64,000 nt of DNA, from contig CAVNZM010000001.1 in assembly GCA_963693365.1 (NCBI GenBank), positions 14,198,001 to 14,262,000 on the forward strand, written 5' to 3'. Under the pieces are notes generated by a model. That model saw only the letters and a list, made by a program, of their open reading frames with translations. It did not search any database and had not been told where the DNA came from. The first letter of the stretch is position 1; each line of letters starts with the position of its first letter. Source of the DNA: Amoebidium appalachense (lineage: Eukaryota; Ichthyosporea). Positions 39,250 to 52,077 of this stretch are shown piece after piece. Both the position numbers and the translations under genes were made by a program.

Positions 39250-39850
39250 TGGCAAAAAGCCCCCGAAGTTATTGTATCATGATACTTGAAGAACAGTAAT
39301 AATAATACAGTCACAGTAGTAGCAATCAACTTAGAAGGACATGGAACTCTTGCTTGCAAATGCACACACCACACGTCCGGACACATATGATACATACAAA
39401 AACGCCCGTGCACTTTGCCACACTTGTACACAGAAAGCAAAGTTCCCCATTAGCTAGTATGACTTTGGCTGCTTGACAGTCTGAGTTTTTCATAACTTAA
39501 AATGGAGAAGTGTATCTTTAAATAGCGCTTTCTATAATTAATTATCATTTTGGCGGCCCGGGGGGCAACAGTTTAGTCACATGTACAGGCAGAGCCAAAT
39601 CGGAAACGATAGCCTACACAGTGTATGAGGTGAAACGGGATAAGGAGAAAAAAACAAAAAAATGCACAGGCATGATGGATGATACTACTCACACAATGAC
39701 TAGTAGTCTACTTGGAGCCCGAGAAGCCTTCGGAATTGGCGGGCTCCATTTGAATTTCTTAACTTAACATGAAACCTGTACAACCAGAATGCACGTGGAG
39801 AGCACTGATGGTTACGGGACACTTTTTGGTAGTGGGGCATATTTGTTTTA
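39250..39850. other. 600 bp without a recognisable gene
   Basis: Unique-looking sequence; no exon or repeat that I can support. Confidence 0.45.
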
Positions 39851-39857
39851 AGGGAAC

Positions 39858-39859
<2 letters not shown>

Positions 39860-39900
<41 letters not shown>

Positions 39901-40111
39901 CGCGGGGACGAGGGGCGGGGGGGGGGGAGGGGGGGGAGGGAGGAGGGAGGGGGGAGAGGAGGAGGGGGGGGGGGGGGGGGGGGGGAAAGGGGGAGAGTGG
40001 GGATGAGCTTTGCTACAGTTACAAATATAACTGAGGGGCTTTGCTTCTAAGGTTTTATTTCATTTTATTTCAGTTATTGTAAAAAAAAAAAAAAAAAAAT
40101 TGTGTGTGTGT

Positions 40112-40163
<52 letters not shown>

Positions 40164-40199
40164 CTGATTGGGCTGGAGGGGACACCCTCTTCCTACAAG

Positions 40200-40242
<43 letters not shown>

Positions 40243-40256
40243 AAAAAAAAAAAAAA
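39860..40256. repeat. G41, A18-(GT)n-G38 and C32-A24 tracts
   Basis: G41 (39860-39900), GGGA-rich DNA to 39990, a GT array running into G38 (40126-40163), then C32 (40201-40232) running into A24 (40233-40256). Confidence 0.95.
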
Positions 40257-40589
40257 GCACACATTCATTTTTCTAATTCGAGAGTCCTTTAGCAGGAGGT
40301 GTACATGTTACTTGGTCATACTGATGAGTGAGGCTCATGATAATGCCTACTTCATAGCGTAGTGAGCCCTTAACATGTGATGGTTGCAACAGCTGACGTC
40401 ATGCATTTCTTTAGCTGCAATATATAATTTTCACAGTTCTAATAGACTGATTTTATAGTGCATTCCAGGCTGCAAGTCGTGGCCCCATGGGCCATGGCTT
40501 TGAAGCATCGCAAACAAAAAGACAAATCTACAAATAGAGCCTTTTCGAATTGAGATTGACGGGGTGGGCTGGGAACATTGAATATCCCA

Positions 40590-40735
40590 GTCGGCCAGGT
40601 GGGTCCCTCCCCCCCCGGAGGGGGGTGGGGGAGACCCACCCACCCCTGCGGCTACCTGGGGGGGGGGGGGGGGGGGGGGGGGGTGGGCCCCCCCCCCCCG
40701 GGAGGGGGGGGGAGGGGGGTACCACCAGGGGGGAC
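40590..40735. repeat. dispersed G/C-rich repeat, copy 2
   Basis: Contains GTGGGTCCCTCCCCCCC, then a G-rich middle, then GACCCACCCACCCCTGCGGC followed by poly-G. The same order of blocks occurs at about 22820-22900. The inverted GGGTCCC/GACCC blocks could fold back. Confidence 0.55.
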
Positions 40736-40870
40736 GTCGATGTTTACTACTCTCCCCCCCCCATTTCAAATTTAGAAATCCCTAACATGACGCTCACGTT
40801 CTGGTTGTTAGCTAGTATATTTAACCAAGTTGGTATCTAGCTAGCATACCAGCTCCTTACCATTGAAAAT

Positions 40871-41076
<206 letters not shown>

Positions 41077-41299
41077 TTGTATGTATGCGTGCCTGTATGC
41101 GTGTTCATGTGTATTCGTGTACATGTGCCTGTGTACGACTTGCAATGAAAAAGCAGAAACTGAAATATTTTGCGTTTTTCGAAATGTGCACAAGTGTACT
41201 TGGTGGTGGTGGTGGGGGGGGGGGGGGGGGGGGGGGGGGGGATCCAAGGGGGGGGGGGGGGGGGGGGATCCGGGGGGGGTGGTCTACACTTGAGTGATC

Positions 41300-42410
41300 A
41301 CGAACACGCAGCTGGCCCGCCCACGGCAGCCGGCCGGCGGCCACCAATCATTTGATGGTGCGAACTTAGCCAATCAATATGCTCTAATGTTCTAAGCCAT
41401 TCACCTGGAGAAATATCTCTTAGTTGTACCAATCAAAACAGCCGAATATAGATCTATTTGTAGCTGGCCTCACCACATCCAGACTGTTGCCATTGCATTT
41501 TGAAGTCATGCCCTCTCGGCAAGTCTGTGGATAGCCGACGCGCGCCGTCCCATGCTGGTTTGATGGACGTGCGCTATACGCGGAGCACACAAAAGAATAA
41601 TACATAAGGGAGGCTTATATGAGGTGTATATAGATACTGGTGATCACTACTGCAGGATGGGGATGGAGAAAATTTCACCACGGTGCACGTGTATGCATGT
41701 AGAGATCTAGACATGATTAAGTGGCTGCAGGCATATGGGGGTTCATAAGCATATATGTACACATATGTGTGTATGTGCCCGCGCGCGTGTGTGCTGCGCG
41801 CGCGCGCGCGTCTGTGTATGTATGGGTGAGAGGGTAAAGAAAGAGAGGCCACGTGGGGTGGAGGGGGGGGGGAAGGGGGGGGGGGGGGGGAGGGGGGGAG
41901 GAAGGGTTGACACCACCTGCTACTGTAGGTGGGCATGCCGCCTCTATATAGGGTAGCAGTAATAGGCACATATGTTGGCGCACCGGAACCGCGGTAATAA
42001 AACCAAGTTGCTGCTTCCGGTGCGTACGCGAATGGTGCACGGGGCCGTGCATGTACGTAAGCGTGAGCAGAATTTAGCGCCAAAAAGCTACGTGTCTGTC
42101 CTTTCGAACATTTAGGCTTTGTGTGGTCTAAAACCGACGAGGAATGCATAAGCCGAGATTCATATGGCGTATGTGCATGTGCATGTACATATACGGCGGT
42201 ATACGGTACTGCATGCCCCACTTTGCACCCACACGTGGAGTAAACAGTGTTAAGAGCTGGAATGGCATATGTTTTTGCGAAATGCATGCGTATGCTAGAT
42301 CAATGATATTTGAGGCCTAGCAAGGGATATCACACTAATCCTTAATAGTTAATATTCACAAGCCCACCAGACGTATATGCACCATACAAATAGTTATTCA
42401 AACCCGAGGG
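41300..42410. other. 5' flank of the receptor gene
   Basis: CCAAT boxes near 41344, 41369 and 41429. A G-rich tract lies at 41861-41910. A 237-codon minus-strand frame (41574-42287) has an ATG but becomes poly-Pro and shows no family feature, so it is not called. No TATA box is obvious for the receptor. Confidence 0.4.
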
Positions 42411-42413
42411 AAA

Positions 42414-43218
42414 ATGTCGCTTTCCTCACCCAAATTAGCACATCTGTGGCACTTATCACGTTATTTCGTTCTTTTTTCCCTCTTCATCCTTCACGCTGGG
42501 AAAGTTGTGCACGCAGAGGTAGACCCAGACCGCGCAGACAACACCGCTGCCCTAGCCAGAGACACCACGTGCCACGAAGACTGGGAACAACACGCACAGC
42601 GCCTCTGCACAATCTACGAATGCTGCGGTGAAAATGCACCCGTTGTGATTACTTACAAAAACGGAATACGTGGGGCGGAGGTGAAAGGGGCCGGAGAGCG
42701 TATGGGTCCGTTATGCAAGAGGTTGCACTATAGTTCTGAAGTTGCGGACAGTTATCATGTGCGGTCGAAGAAATCAACGGATATGACAAGGGATGACATT
42801 GCAGACGAGAGCAAAAACGGGTCGCCGGAGCGGTTGGTAACGTGGAACATGTATAGGCCGACGGCAACAGACGATCTTGTCAAGGTACATACCTGATTGC
42901 AGCACGTTATGTTTACTCTATTTGTACGGGTGACTGCCTATGCGCACAGTGAATTTCGCATACCGTAAAGCTTCTCCTAACGTTAACGGTGTAGCTGCCT
43001 CCCCCCCCCCCCCCCCCTCCCCCCCCCCATCCCCTCCCCCCCCCCCCCTCCCCCTCCTCCTCTTGCGCGACACAGCCTGTATAAAACAGCGTCATCCACA
43101 AAATACAACACTTTTACCGTGTGACTAGCCACACACACCGTGGTACTACATGTATGATACACACAAAGAAGGCCTCGAAGCTTGTACAACACACACACAC
43201 ACACGCACACACACCCGG

Positions 43219-43265
<47 letters not shown>

Positions 43266-46164
43266 TGTACACACGCACACAATCCCCCTCCCCTCCCCTT
43301 CTGCACAAGCACATGCACACACACGAAAAAAGAAAAAAAGAAAAAAAGAAGTTAGAAATTAGGCCGAAGGTTCAATGCAGGAAGTGGTGTGGATCTCAAG
43401 CTAATAAATTTTTTAACAAGGCCCACCCACATATTCCCAGTAATATGGCACATCATATTAAACTTGCTGGTGTCTAACATTTTCTATTTCACAGGCCATG
43501 ATGGAGTCAGTTTGTCGTCGCCACAAAAGTGAACGCCCCCTTTTTGGTGAAGTTTGGTTAGTTGACAGGCTCGCAATTACGCCAACAATAAATTCGACCG
43601 TTTCTTTCCCCGACAACCTCCCAACCCCGCACGTTATCCTCGGAGAGGCCCCACGCATCGGCATGCTTGGGAGACAAGGGTATTTCATTGACCATTTTGC
43701 GTTTTTATTAACGGCATATGAGAATAGTAGCGAGTTGATCACACGCACCGCGGTCGACTATTTCACGACAGAACTAGTTACGGATTCAAAGTGGCTGGGC
43801 CTTCCGTACACGGCGGAGGCGAGGGTGATTCTTTTCAACCAGACGGAGATAGACGAGTTTATGGGGGAGGGTAACAAGAACTACCCGGCCGGCGCCTTTT
43901 CATATTATGACGACCGCTATGGCCTAGCAATGGACAGAATCACTTATAACCTCTACACGAACTACACTTGGTATCACATGTTTGAGTTCCTCGACCCCAT
44001 GAGCGGTAAATACAACAACAGGCCGTTCGTTTTGGAGCCCTCATACAATGAAGAACAACACCTTATTGTGTCTCTTGGGAGGTGGGGGATGGGTAGAATC
44101 CTGCAGGAGGACGGCGGGAGGATAAAATGCGCAATGCAGTCCGAGAGATTTCGACACGGGCTAAAGAAATTCATCCCGCACATCAAGCAAAGGTTAAACG
44201 TGGATTTGGTGGTGCCTAAACCAAACACCAACCCCCAGTGGGACGCGTGGAGGGCAAAATGGCCAAATACCGACCCACTTCAGGACATTCCTTTCGCATT
44301 TCACCAAATTCCAGAAAACGAACTTCCGCCCAAGGCGCTTACGTGGTTAAGCAGAGAGCTGGACGGGAGAGACGATCCATGGGGAGGAAAGATCAAAACT
44401 GCGCTTCAACCCGGCGAGCCGGTTTTTGCCGGATCGGCGCTGGCAATCACAAACACGAACGAGACCAACCCGCATACAGCATGGGAGTATCTTTCCATGT
44501 TAGTTGATGTCTATGATCACACGTACATTTACGAGTCGTCCTTTAAGATGATGAGCGTCCCCGGGTACGCGCGCGGCCACGAGACCGGAGCGGTGGGCGG
44601 CAACGAAGCCGTAAGAATCGCGGCTCTTAAAGCAAAGCCGTTGTACTATCCCTACACCCCAGGTGGGTGGGAGGTTTTGGAGCAACTTCTTCTCATATCC
44701 GACCGTAAGATCTTTCGCACCATGTTCCTTGAGATGGTTGTTATGTCAAATACGACGGATAACACAGCGCAGAACGAGTGGGATAGAATTGTTGACAAGG
44801 CGACCGACCGTGCGTGCAGTGCGATTAATCAGTTGTTGATGCCCGCGTGCACGTGGGACCACATCGACACGATCTATTCGACCACATGCGATGCGCAAGG
44901 TACCGTGGACGTGAGCTTTTCGTGGAAGGTAGACAATATCACAAACGGAAAGATGTGCCGCAACACCCGCAACTCGGTTACGCTTCCCCCACCCCAATCG
45001 GTCGACTGCGCATACGTCGCCGTCCAATCAACTCCGTCGCTTGTGATTCTGGTATGCACGTCCGTCGCGCTCATGTACACCCTCGTTATCGGTGTGGTGA
45101 CCGTAATTTACAGAGATCGCCGGCAGATTAGGAGCGCGTCACTCCCCTATTGTCTCTTCATTCTCCTCGGGTGCCTGCTTCAACTCGCCAGCAACCTTCT
45201 ATTTTTGGGCAAGCCAGCTAGCGCTTCATTGGCTACCGCCACCTGCATGCTGTTTTTGGGTTTAGGCCTCGTGTACGCCTCCCTGGCCGTTAAACTATAT
45301 CGGATCGGTGCAATCTTCCGATCGTCATCCTCAAAGCTTTTAAACATGAAGCTAACCGACACCAGGCTTCTCATTCCGTTTGGGTTTGCGCTTCTAATCG
45401 AAATTCTACTTCTAATTTTCCACATTGTATTCGAACCAATTGCCCCTGTCAACGGCGCAACAGTTATTTTCCCGCAGGGGACGAGCGGCACCGCGCACGA
45501 GATAACCGTTGTTATGGCAAATATCGCCCAAAGTATCCCTACGACGCTCGTAATTCTATATTTCTACAACGTGTTGATTCTTGGCGCAAACTGCTATATG
45601 TCATTCGGAATTCGCCACGTTCCCTCGTGTTTTCAGGAAAGCAAGTTCATTTTCGCAGCCGCCGTGCAAAACGCCGCAGTGGCAGTGGTGGTCGTCCCGA
45701 TGGTGTTTATCCTCGACAACTTGGTGCACAAGTTCGTTATGTGGGCCGCAACAACCGTATTTTCCGTCGTATTTTTCGTTTCCGTATTTTTCCTTCCGAA
45801 ACTTCTCGCCGCGGCCGGGATAATCACCGGGGGCACGCGCTCCTCTTCTACCACTGGTGGGAAGGGGGATTCTTCGTCGACCGAAAAACGAAAATCCGAC
45901 ACTACAAAAACCCCAGAAAGCGAGCAGCTGCAGCAAGCGTTGGCGGAGTTAAGGGAGGCAACGAAACGGGAACAGGAACTTAAGGAGAGATTAGCGCGTT
46001 TACGGAGTATGTACGGTGTTAGCAATTTGTCGGGGCCTACCAGTGGCTCTCCGAATTTGGCTGTGCCTGGTGCGGGGGGTGGGCAGGGAGGGGTTAATGC
46101 GGTTGGTAACAGCAGCGAGAAAATTGAACTTGCAAATAGCTCGATTGCTATACTGCCAAACTAG
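42414..46164 (+). CDS. class C (GABA-B-like) GPCR with solute-binding-protein-like ectodomain
   Basis: Predicted plasma-membrane receptor for a small ligand. Exons 42414-42884 and 43495-46164 (AAG|GTACAT, TTTCACAG|GCC; both phase 0) encode 1046 residues. Order: signal peptide (about 1-34, FVLFSLFILHAGKVVHA); Cys-rich start (CHEDW...C..YECC); an ectodomain of about 600 residues that looks like an ABC-type extracellular solute-binding protein (VTWNMYRP start; PGYARGHETGAVGG) with NxS/T sites; seven membrane helices from about 668 to 928; a cytoplasmic tail with a coiled coil (about 962-996, ESEQLQQALAELREATKREQ). Class C signs seen: IRSASLPYCLFILLGCLLQL in the TM1-TM2 region and FLPK in TM7. 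The coiled coil recalls GABA-B heterodimerisation. The ligand is unknown. Intron 1 holds C-rich and CA tracts. Confidence 0.85.
43183..43290. repeat. (CA)n in receptor intron
   Basis: CA array within the single intron (42885-43494), preceded by C-rich tracts at 43002-43060. Confidence 0.9.
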
Positions 46165-46740
46165 AGGGCACCGGTGGGTTGAAGTGAAAATTTGGGGTGT
46201 AGGTGGTGTTTAGATAGTTTTTTTTTTTATTTTTTATTTTTTATTTTTTTTTGGTTTGGTTTTTACCTGTTTCATATTCATAATGCCGTCTTCCATATAC
46301 ATAAGAAATGCTCTAGCGTGTCTGGCAACGGATCGATACAGCTGAAAATTATGCTATTAGTTTCCTGCCTGCGTGAAGTAGCCAGATATGCCTTTTTTAT
46401 ACTTGTTCATATTTTAAAAATTAGCTCGGCCCCTTGCGTGAGGCAGAGTGGGTCCGTAGCCCCGGAATCGTTTAAGGTGGTTTCTGATCTGAGCAAGGTG
46501 TGGGAGATTGCTTAGTAAAAAAAGAAAACACTCAAGACTGGTTCGAGCAATCCCACTGAAGGGATGGAAGCAGAGGAGTTAATTGTGGAGTTTAAATTCG
46601 GTTAGTAGTTGCTCTAAGTGTTTTGGGTGATTTTGCGATAGTGTATATCGCCGAATCAGGTGCTTAGCTTAGGTACCAATATACGATGTGGGCATTCCGG
46701 CCCTTAACAACACCAATGGCCTCACTCCGGCAGTGCTAGC
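46165..46740. other. 3' flank of the receptor gene, no gene
   Basis: T-rich stretch at 46218-46262 just after the stop, then unique sequence without a supported exon. No AATAAA was seen close to the stop. Confidence 0.4.
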
Positions 46741-47009
46741 AACCCTTTCCCCCCCCCCCCCCCCCCCCCGTTCCCACCTTTGCCCCCCTCCCCTCCCCCC
46801 CTCCCCTCCCCTCCCCCCCCCCCCCCCCCACCCGGCCTCCCTCCGTACACTCTCCCCCCCTCTAACTACTCGCCCTCTTCCTCCTCCCCGCCCCCCTTCC
46901 CCCCCCCCCCCCCCCCCCCCGGGGCCCACCTACACGCCAGCCCGCCTGCACGCCCCCAACACACAAACAAAAACACACACACACACATACACACCGACAC
47001 ACGTGCGGT

Positions 47010-47127
<118 letters not shown>

Positions 47128-47150
47128 ACACAAACACAAAGCCCTTGCAG

Positions 47151-47367
47151 AGGGGTGAACTCCAGTTGATCAGAAGAAATTCAACATGTTATTCGACATT
47201 TTTTCACTGGAAATTATCAGAAGTGGGAACTGGACTGTTCAGGAACAGGGTATGTTCGAATGTATTTGATCTTCTTGCCCCTCCCCCCCCCCCCCCCCCC
47301 CCACCCCAACCTCTCCCCCTCTTCCTCCCCCCCCCCCCTTTCTTCTCCCAATTATCCAGGGGACACC

Positions 47368-47420
<53 letters not shown>

Positions 47421-47863
47421 AAGAAAACAAGAGAGGGGGAAAAAGGTTAAGGGAAAAAAAGAGCCTTTTTTCCTCAGGGGATTGGGATCCGTCTCCCACA
47501 AGCTCACCAAAGAGCATGCATCAACCAGTAATGGAATCTGTACATTTAGATGTTTGTGTGCATTTTGGGCATCAGTCAGCAATCTACTGGAAAGAGGGGA
47601 AGGGTATGGAAGAGGTGGAGTACCAGGTGTGTGTGTGTGTGTGTGTGTTTGTGTGTGGGACTGGGAACGGAGGGGAGCGGGGAGAGGGACCCTGAGTGTT
47701 ACATTGTACCTGTGGCTCCCCCCTTCCCCCTCTCCCCCCTCCCCTCCCCCCCCCCCCCCCCCTTCCCCCATCAAGTCCGGTATACCCACCGCTCTCCCCG
47801 CCCCACCTTTGTTCAAAACTGCTACCATATACACTACCTCACTCCCTGACGGACACTGGGACG
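47151..47863 (+). CDS. candidate exons of an unidentified plus-strand gene
   Basis: Three splice-bounded coding islands. 47151-47249: 33 codons, CCCTTGCAG acceptor, AGG|GTATGT donor, open in only one phase (RGELQLIRRNSTCYS...). 47478-47626: TTTTTTCCTCAG acceptor, CAG|GTGTGT donor, 49 codons (…SMHQPVMESVHLDVCVHFGH…). 47776-47863: ATCAAG acceptor, G|GTGGGT donor (…FKTATIYTTSLPDGHWD). The second and third join in phase; the first does not join the second directly, so an exon is missing or a boundary is wrong. No family recognised. Intervening DNA is poly-C/poly-G, including C50 at 47369-47418. Confidence 0.3.
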
Positions 47864-48561
47864 GTGGGTGGGTGCGTGGGGTTGGGGTGGTGGCGAAGGG
47901 GGGAGGGGGGGGCGGGGGGGCACAGGGGGGAGGGGATGGGAGGGGAGAGCTGGGGGAGGGGCCCAGGACGGAAGGGGGAAGGGATGGAGGGGGGGGAGGA
48001 CATCCCTCTTTTATACAACATGACCCCCCGTCGATTCATCCCCCCTGCCCCCCCACCCCCCAAACCCCTCCCCCCCTTCCCCCCCTCCCCCCCCCCACAC
48101 CCTGTCGCCCCCTCCCCCTCCCCCCTCCCCCCCCCCCAAAAAAAAATCCCCACCCCCAACCAACACCCCCCTTCCCCCCCCTCCCATATGCATGCAGATC
48201 TGGTGGATCCACCTCTCACCCTCTCCCTCCGCCCCCCTCCTCCCCTCCCCCTACCCTTCTCCCCTTCCCCCCACCCTCCCCCACCCCACCTTCCTCATTC
48301 TCCTTACAACCATTCCTCCTTCCCCTGGCCTTTTCTTTAACTACTGCACACTTGGGCATCTCTACCTACCCATCTTAACATAGTGCATGGCCTAAATTCT
48401 CTAAAGAAAATAGTACCGCACACGCGCGCACACACGGGATAATAGGAGAATGCACCCACATAAAGCCACCCATGCACATGAAACTGCCATACAGGCCGAG
48501 CCAGTTCATCCTTACTCACCCACACAGAAGCACCCATTGCACTTCTCCTGACATCTTTCCT

Positions 48562-48802
48562 TTACACCGCTGTTGAATGCCTAAAGATATCTTCAACACA
48601 TGCCATCATCAAACCCTCCGAAATATGATATTCGAGCTCCCCCGCTCCCATCCCCCCCCCCCCCCCCCCCCCCCCCTCATTCCCCTCACTCCCTTCCCCC
48701 CTCACTTTGACATTTCCTATTCCATCCCCCCGCCCCCCCCCCCCCCCCCCCCCACCCCCATCCTTTTCTTTCTTGAGGAATCGGCCAATACCTCCACCAA
48801 AT

Positions 48803-48839
<37 letters not shown>

Positions 48840-50177
48840 CCCCCCCCTCCCTCCCCCCTCTCCCCCTCTCAACCCCCATCACACGCGCACGTACACACAC
48901 ACGCACAATACACTCTATCACAAGCACATACCTACGCACACACACACACACACACAAATGCACGCGCCCCAACCCCCCCCCCCCCCTCCTTCCCTCCCCC
49001 CCCCTCCCCTTCTCCCCCCCCCCCCCCCCCCCGCCCGCCCAAAACACTATCTTGTCATTGATTACACCTACCGTGACCTCACAAAAAGGTTTAAACCCCC
49101 AAGGAGTGGTCCTCTCTGCTCCCCCCCCCCCCCCTCCCTCCCTCTCCATTCCCCCCATCTCCTCCCCTCTCCTCCCTCCCTAATCCCCCCTCCCCTCCCC
49201 CCACCCCCTCCCCCCCCCCCCCCCCCCCCCCCACCCACCCCACCCCACCCCCCCCCCCCCCCCCCCCCTCCCTGGCCCCCTCACCACCACCCCCTCTCCC
49301 CCGTCATCCTCCTCCATATGTGCCCATATATTGTGCATAGGTGCACAGCCGGTTTCATTGTTATGCCGCACAAACAGTACGCTGTGCCTTTTGTTTTCTT
49401 TCTTCACATACGCCATAGGTTGCTCCCCCCCCCCCCCCCCTCCCCCCCTCCCTCCCCTCCGCCCGCGCACCCCCGGGGGGCTGCTGATCCTGTCTGCCCG
49501 GTCCCCCATATCCCCCCGTTTTGGCATATCCACGATTAATTCATTCCTTGTTCGTTCTCCCAGCTTTCTTACATCATCTTTCTTCCAAGCTCTTTCCTGA
49601 ACTAAGGCCGTCGGCCCCTGATTCCATCCTAGTTTACCTCGTTTCCTTCCCCATCCCCCCATCCCCCCCCCCCCCCCCCCTCCCCCCCCCCCCCCTCCAC
49701 ACACACCAACCCACCCGCCCACCCGTCTCCCCCTTCCCCTCCCCCAACAAGTACCTCCCCCTCCCCCCCCCCCACCCCCCATCCCCATGGAGCTCCCCCC
49801 CCCCCCCCCCTGCCCCTCTCCTCTCCGCCTTCCCCCCTCCCCCAGCCCATCCCCCCCTTACAACTCCCACGCATCCCCCCCCCCCCCCCCCCCCCCCCCC
49901 CCTTGACCATCTCTGAGCAGCAGGCAGGTTAGTTTAGGAGTCGCGATCGGTGTAACACTGTGACATTGGAACTTGAAATGATTAATGCACAGCAGAAAGA
50001 GACCAGGCAAGACCCACACCTGCAACCCCTTGCGCATACGGGCATACAGAACACCCCACACCGCAACTGGATTTGAGAAGTAATAAGATTTTTTTCGGGG
50101 CCCTGAGTGCCAGAAGCACTCGGGGAGGAAGCGGGCCGGGAGCATGAATGAGTAAATCTTAGTGTGCGGATGGTGTG
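48562..50177 (-). CDS. candidate exons of an unidentified minus-strand gene
   Basis: Islands of normal composition separated by poly-C. 50020-50177 (CACCAG acceptor, CAG|GTGTGG donor; contains FLPECFWHSGPRKKSYYFSN and ends ARMRKGLQ) joins in phase 0 to an island starting at 49596 (TTCAG acceptor; ERAWKKDDVRKLGERTRN...). Further islands lie near 49330-49430 (…YVKKENKRHSVLFVRHNNE…) and 49070-49120 (TTPWGFKPFCEVT, donor GTAGGT). The last, 48562-48636, ends in a stop (LEYHISEGLMMACVEDIF...). No intact domain is recognised and the exon set is provisional. Confidence 0.3.
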
Positions 50178-50247
50178 CTGGTGATGTTGGTGGTGATCGT
50201 TTTTTTTTTCTTTCTTTTCTTTTTTGTGTGTTTTGTGTGTGTGTGTG

Positions 50248-50249
<2 letters not shown>

Positions 50250-50289
<40 letters not shown>

Positions 50290-50690
50290 GGGGGGAGGGA
50301 AGGAGGGGAGGGGGGGCCAGGGGCAGAGCCACAGGAGGGCAAGGGGGTGGGGGCGCGGGAGGAGGGGGGGAAGGTGAGGAGAGCGGAAAGTAGACAAAAG
50401 TAAGGTGGACAGCTGTTATGGATCAGCAGTACTGTTGGGGTTAGTCAAGGAAGGGGGGGGGGGGGGGGGGAGGGGGGGGGGGAGGTGAGGGCGAGGGGTT
50501 TGTAATATGGCGACAATGATGTGGTTTAGGGAAAAGGCACACCTTTTTGCGGGAAAAATTAAGGTAGGAAGGGAGGGAGAGAGAGAGGCCTTGGAGGGAA
50601 GGGGGGAGGGGGGCGGGGGGAGGGGGGAAGGGGGGGAGGGGGGGAGGGCCGGGAGGGGAGGGAGGGGCCGTGTGGGGGGGGGTAGTTGTT
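50250..50690. repeat. G39 and G-rich tract
   Basis: GT units run directly into G39 (50250-50288); GGGA/GGGC-rich DNA continues to 50690 with a short interruption near 50505-50570. Confidence 0.9.
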
Positions 50691-50815
50691 TGAATGGGAG
50701 ATTCTGAAGGAGTTTGATCGGAAATAAGCTTAATGGTGCTGGTAAACATATTCTTGAACGACCCATTTATTATGACTGATGCCCGCAAATACAATGAAAG
50801 TATGATAATCATCAC

Positions 50816-51374
50816 CTTGCAGAAGAATCATCGGGGAAACACCTAACCAGAAATACAACTTGAAGTGGCAACAATGGCAAGACTTGAGATACACTAACTC
50901 TGATATAACACCCCCCCTCCCCCCCTCCCCCCAGCCCACTTTCCCCCCTCCGATTTCTATTTTTACGAGTTCTGCTTTCCCCCTTTCCCCTTCCTCCTCC
51001 CCTTTGCCCCCCATACCAGTCCACTCCCTAATCCCCTCCCCCTCCCATTCCCCTCCCCCCCCCCCCCCCCCCCTCCGGGCCTCCCCCCTCCTCCCTCCCC
51101 TGGCCTCCTCCTCCCCCTTCCCCTCCTCCACCCTTTAAGTTCCCTTTTCCTTTGCCGTCTACACCGTCTTTTCAGTGGTCTTTGTTCTTTAATTTTAGTG
51201 CTGGGAGTCTGAACCACCCCCCCCCCACCCCCCCCTCCCGGGCCTCCCCCCTCCTCCCTCCCCTGGCCTCCTCCTCCCCCTTCCCCTCCTTCACCCTTTA
51301 AGTTCCCTTTTCCTTTGCCGTCTACACCGTCTTTTCAGTGGTCTTTGTTCTTTAATTTTAGTGCTGGGAGTCTG

Positions 51375-51414
<40 letters not shown>

Positions 51415-51635
51415 CGGGGGGGGGGGGGAGGGGGGGGGGGGGGGGGGGAAGGGGGAATGTTTGGCTAGTCTCAAGGTAAAAAAAAGATGGTCATATCAGG
51501 GAAAGTGGTGGTGGTGGTGGTGGTTGGTTGGTTGGTTGGTTGGTTGGGGGGGGGGGGGGGGGGGGGGGGGGGGAGGGTGGCTGGCTTTGAGGGCATTTAT
51601 GGTCGAGACAGGAGGTTTTTTTTTTTTTGTTGTTG

Positions 51636-51734
<99 letters not shown>

Positions 51735-51976
51735 GTGTGTGCGTGAGTGGTGGTAGTGGTGGTTGGGAGGGGGTGGGGTTGGGGGGGGCGGGGGGGGGGG
51801 GGGGGGGGGGGGGGGGAGGGGGGGCAATTAATTTGCCAACATACGCGGAAAGAAAATGCAACAGGAATAATCAAATCAATTTGCTTCAGCTTTTCTTTTG
51901 ACTTGGGCCAGCCAAGACGGAAATAGCAGCAAGACATATATACATCTTCATCACACAGTGTACACATTTTTAGCAT
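50816..51976 (-). CDS. two candidate exons, unidentified minus-strand gene
   Basis: 51845-51976: 44 codons from an ATG to CGC|GTATGT (MLKMCTLCDEDVYMSCCYFR...), Cys-rich start. 50816-50899: phase 1 to 1, TATATCAG acceptor and CAAG|GTGATG donor, with a dense Cys/His cluster (LKSCHCCHFKLYF). A basic segment (KIKEQRPLKRRCRRQRKR) lies in both copies of the 141-bp duplication between them and might be a duplicated exon. All three could belong to the gene at 48.6-50.2 kb. No family recognised. Confidence 0.25.
51075..51378. repeat. 141-bp tandem duplication
   Basis: 51075-51215 and 51238-51378 are identical except for C/T at 51128/51291. The units are joined by 22 bp of C-rich sequence and followed by C37. 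The near identity implies a recent duplication or an assembly collapse/expansion. Confidence 0.9.
51641..51731. repeat. (GT)45 array
   Basis: Pure GT units preceded by T11 and (GTT)3; a G-rich block follows at 51770-51825. Confidence 0.95.
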
Positions 51977-52077
51977 CAGCACACATTTAGACACACTTTT
52001 ATCATCAGGTGAATTATCGCTAAATTCATTCTTTGCCCTAAGGTATTTGGGCCGGGGCCATATTAATTAGGAACAAC

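Noticed and set aside
41574-42287. 237-codon minus-strand frame with an ATG
   Set aside because: Half becomes Pro/His-rich low complexity over a G-rich tract; no signal, domain or promoter supports it.
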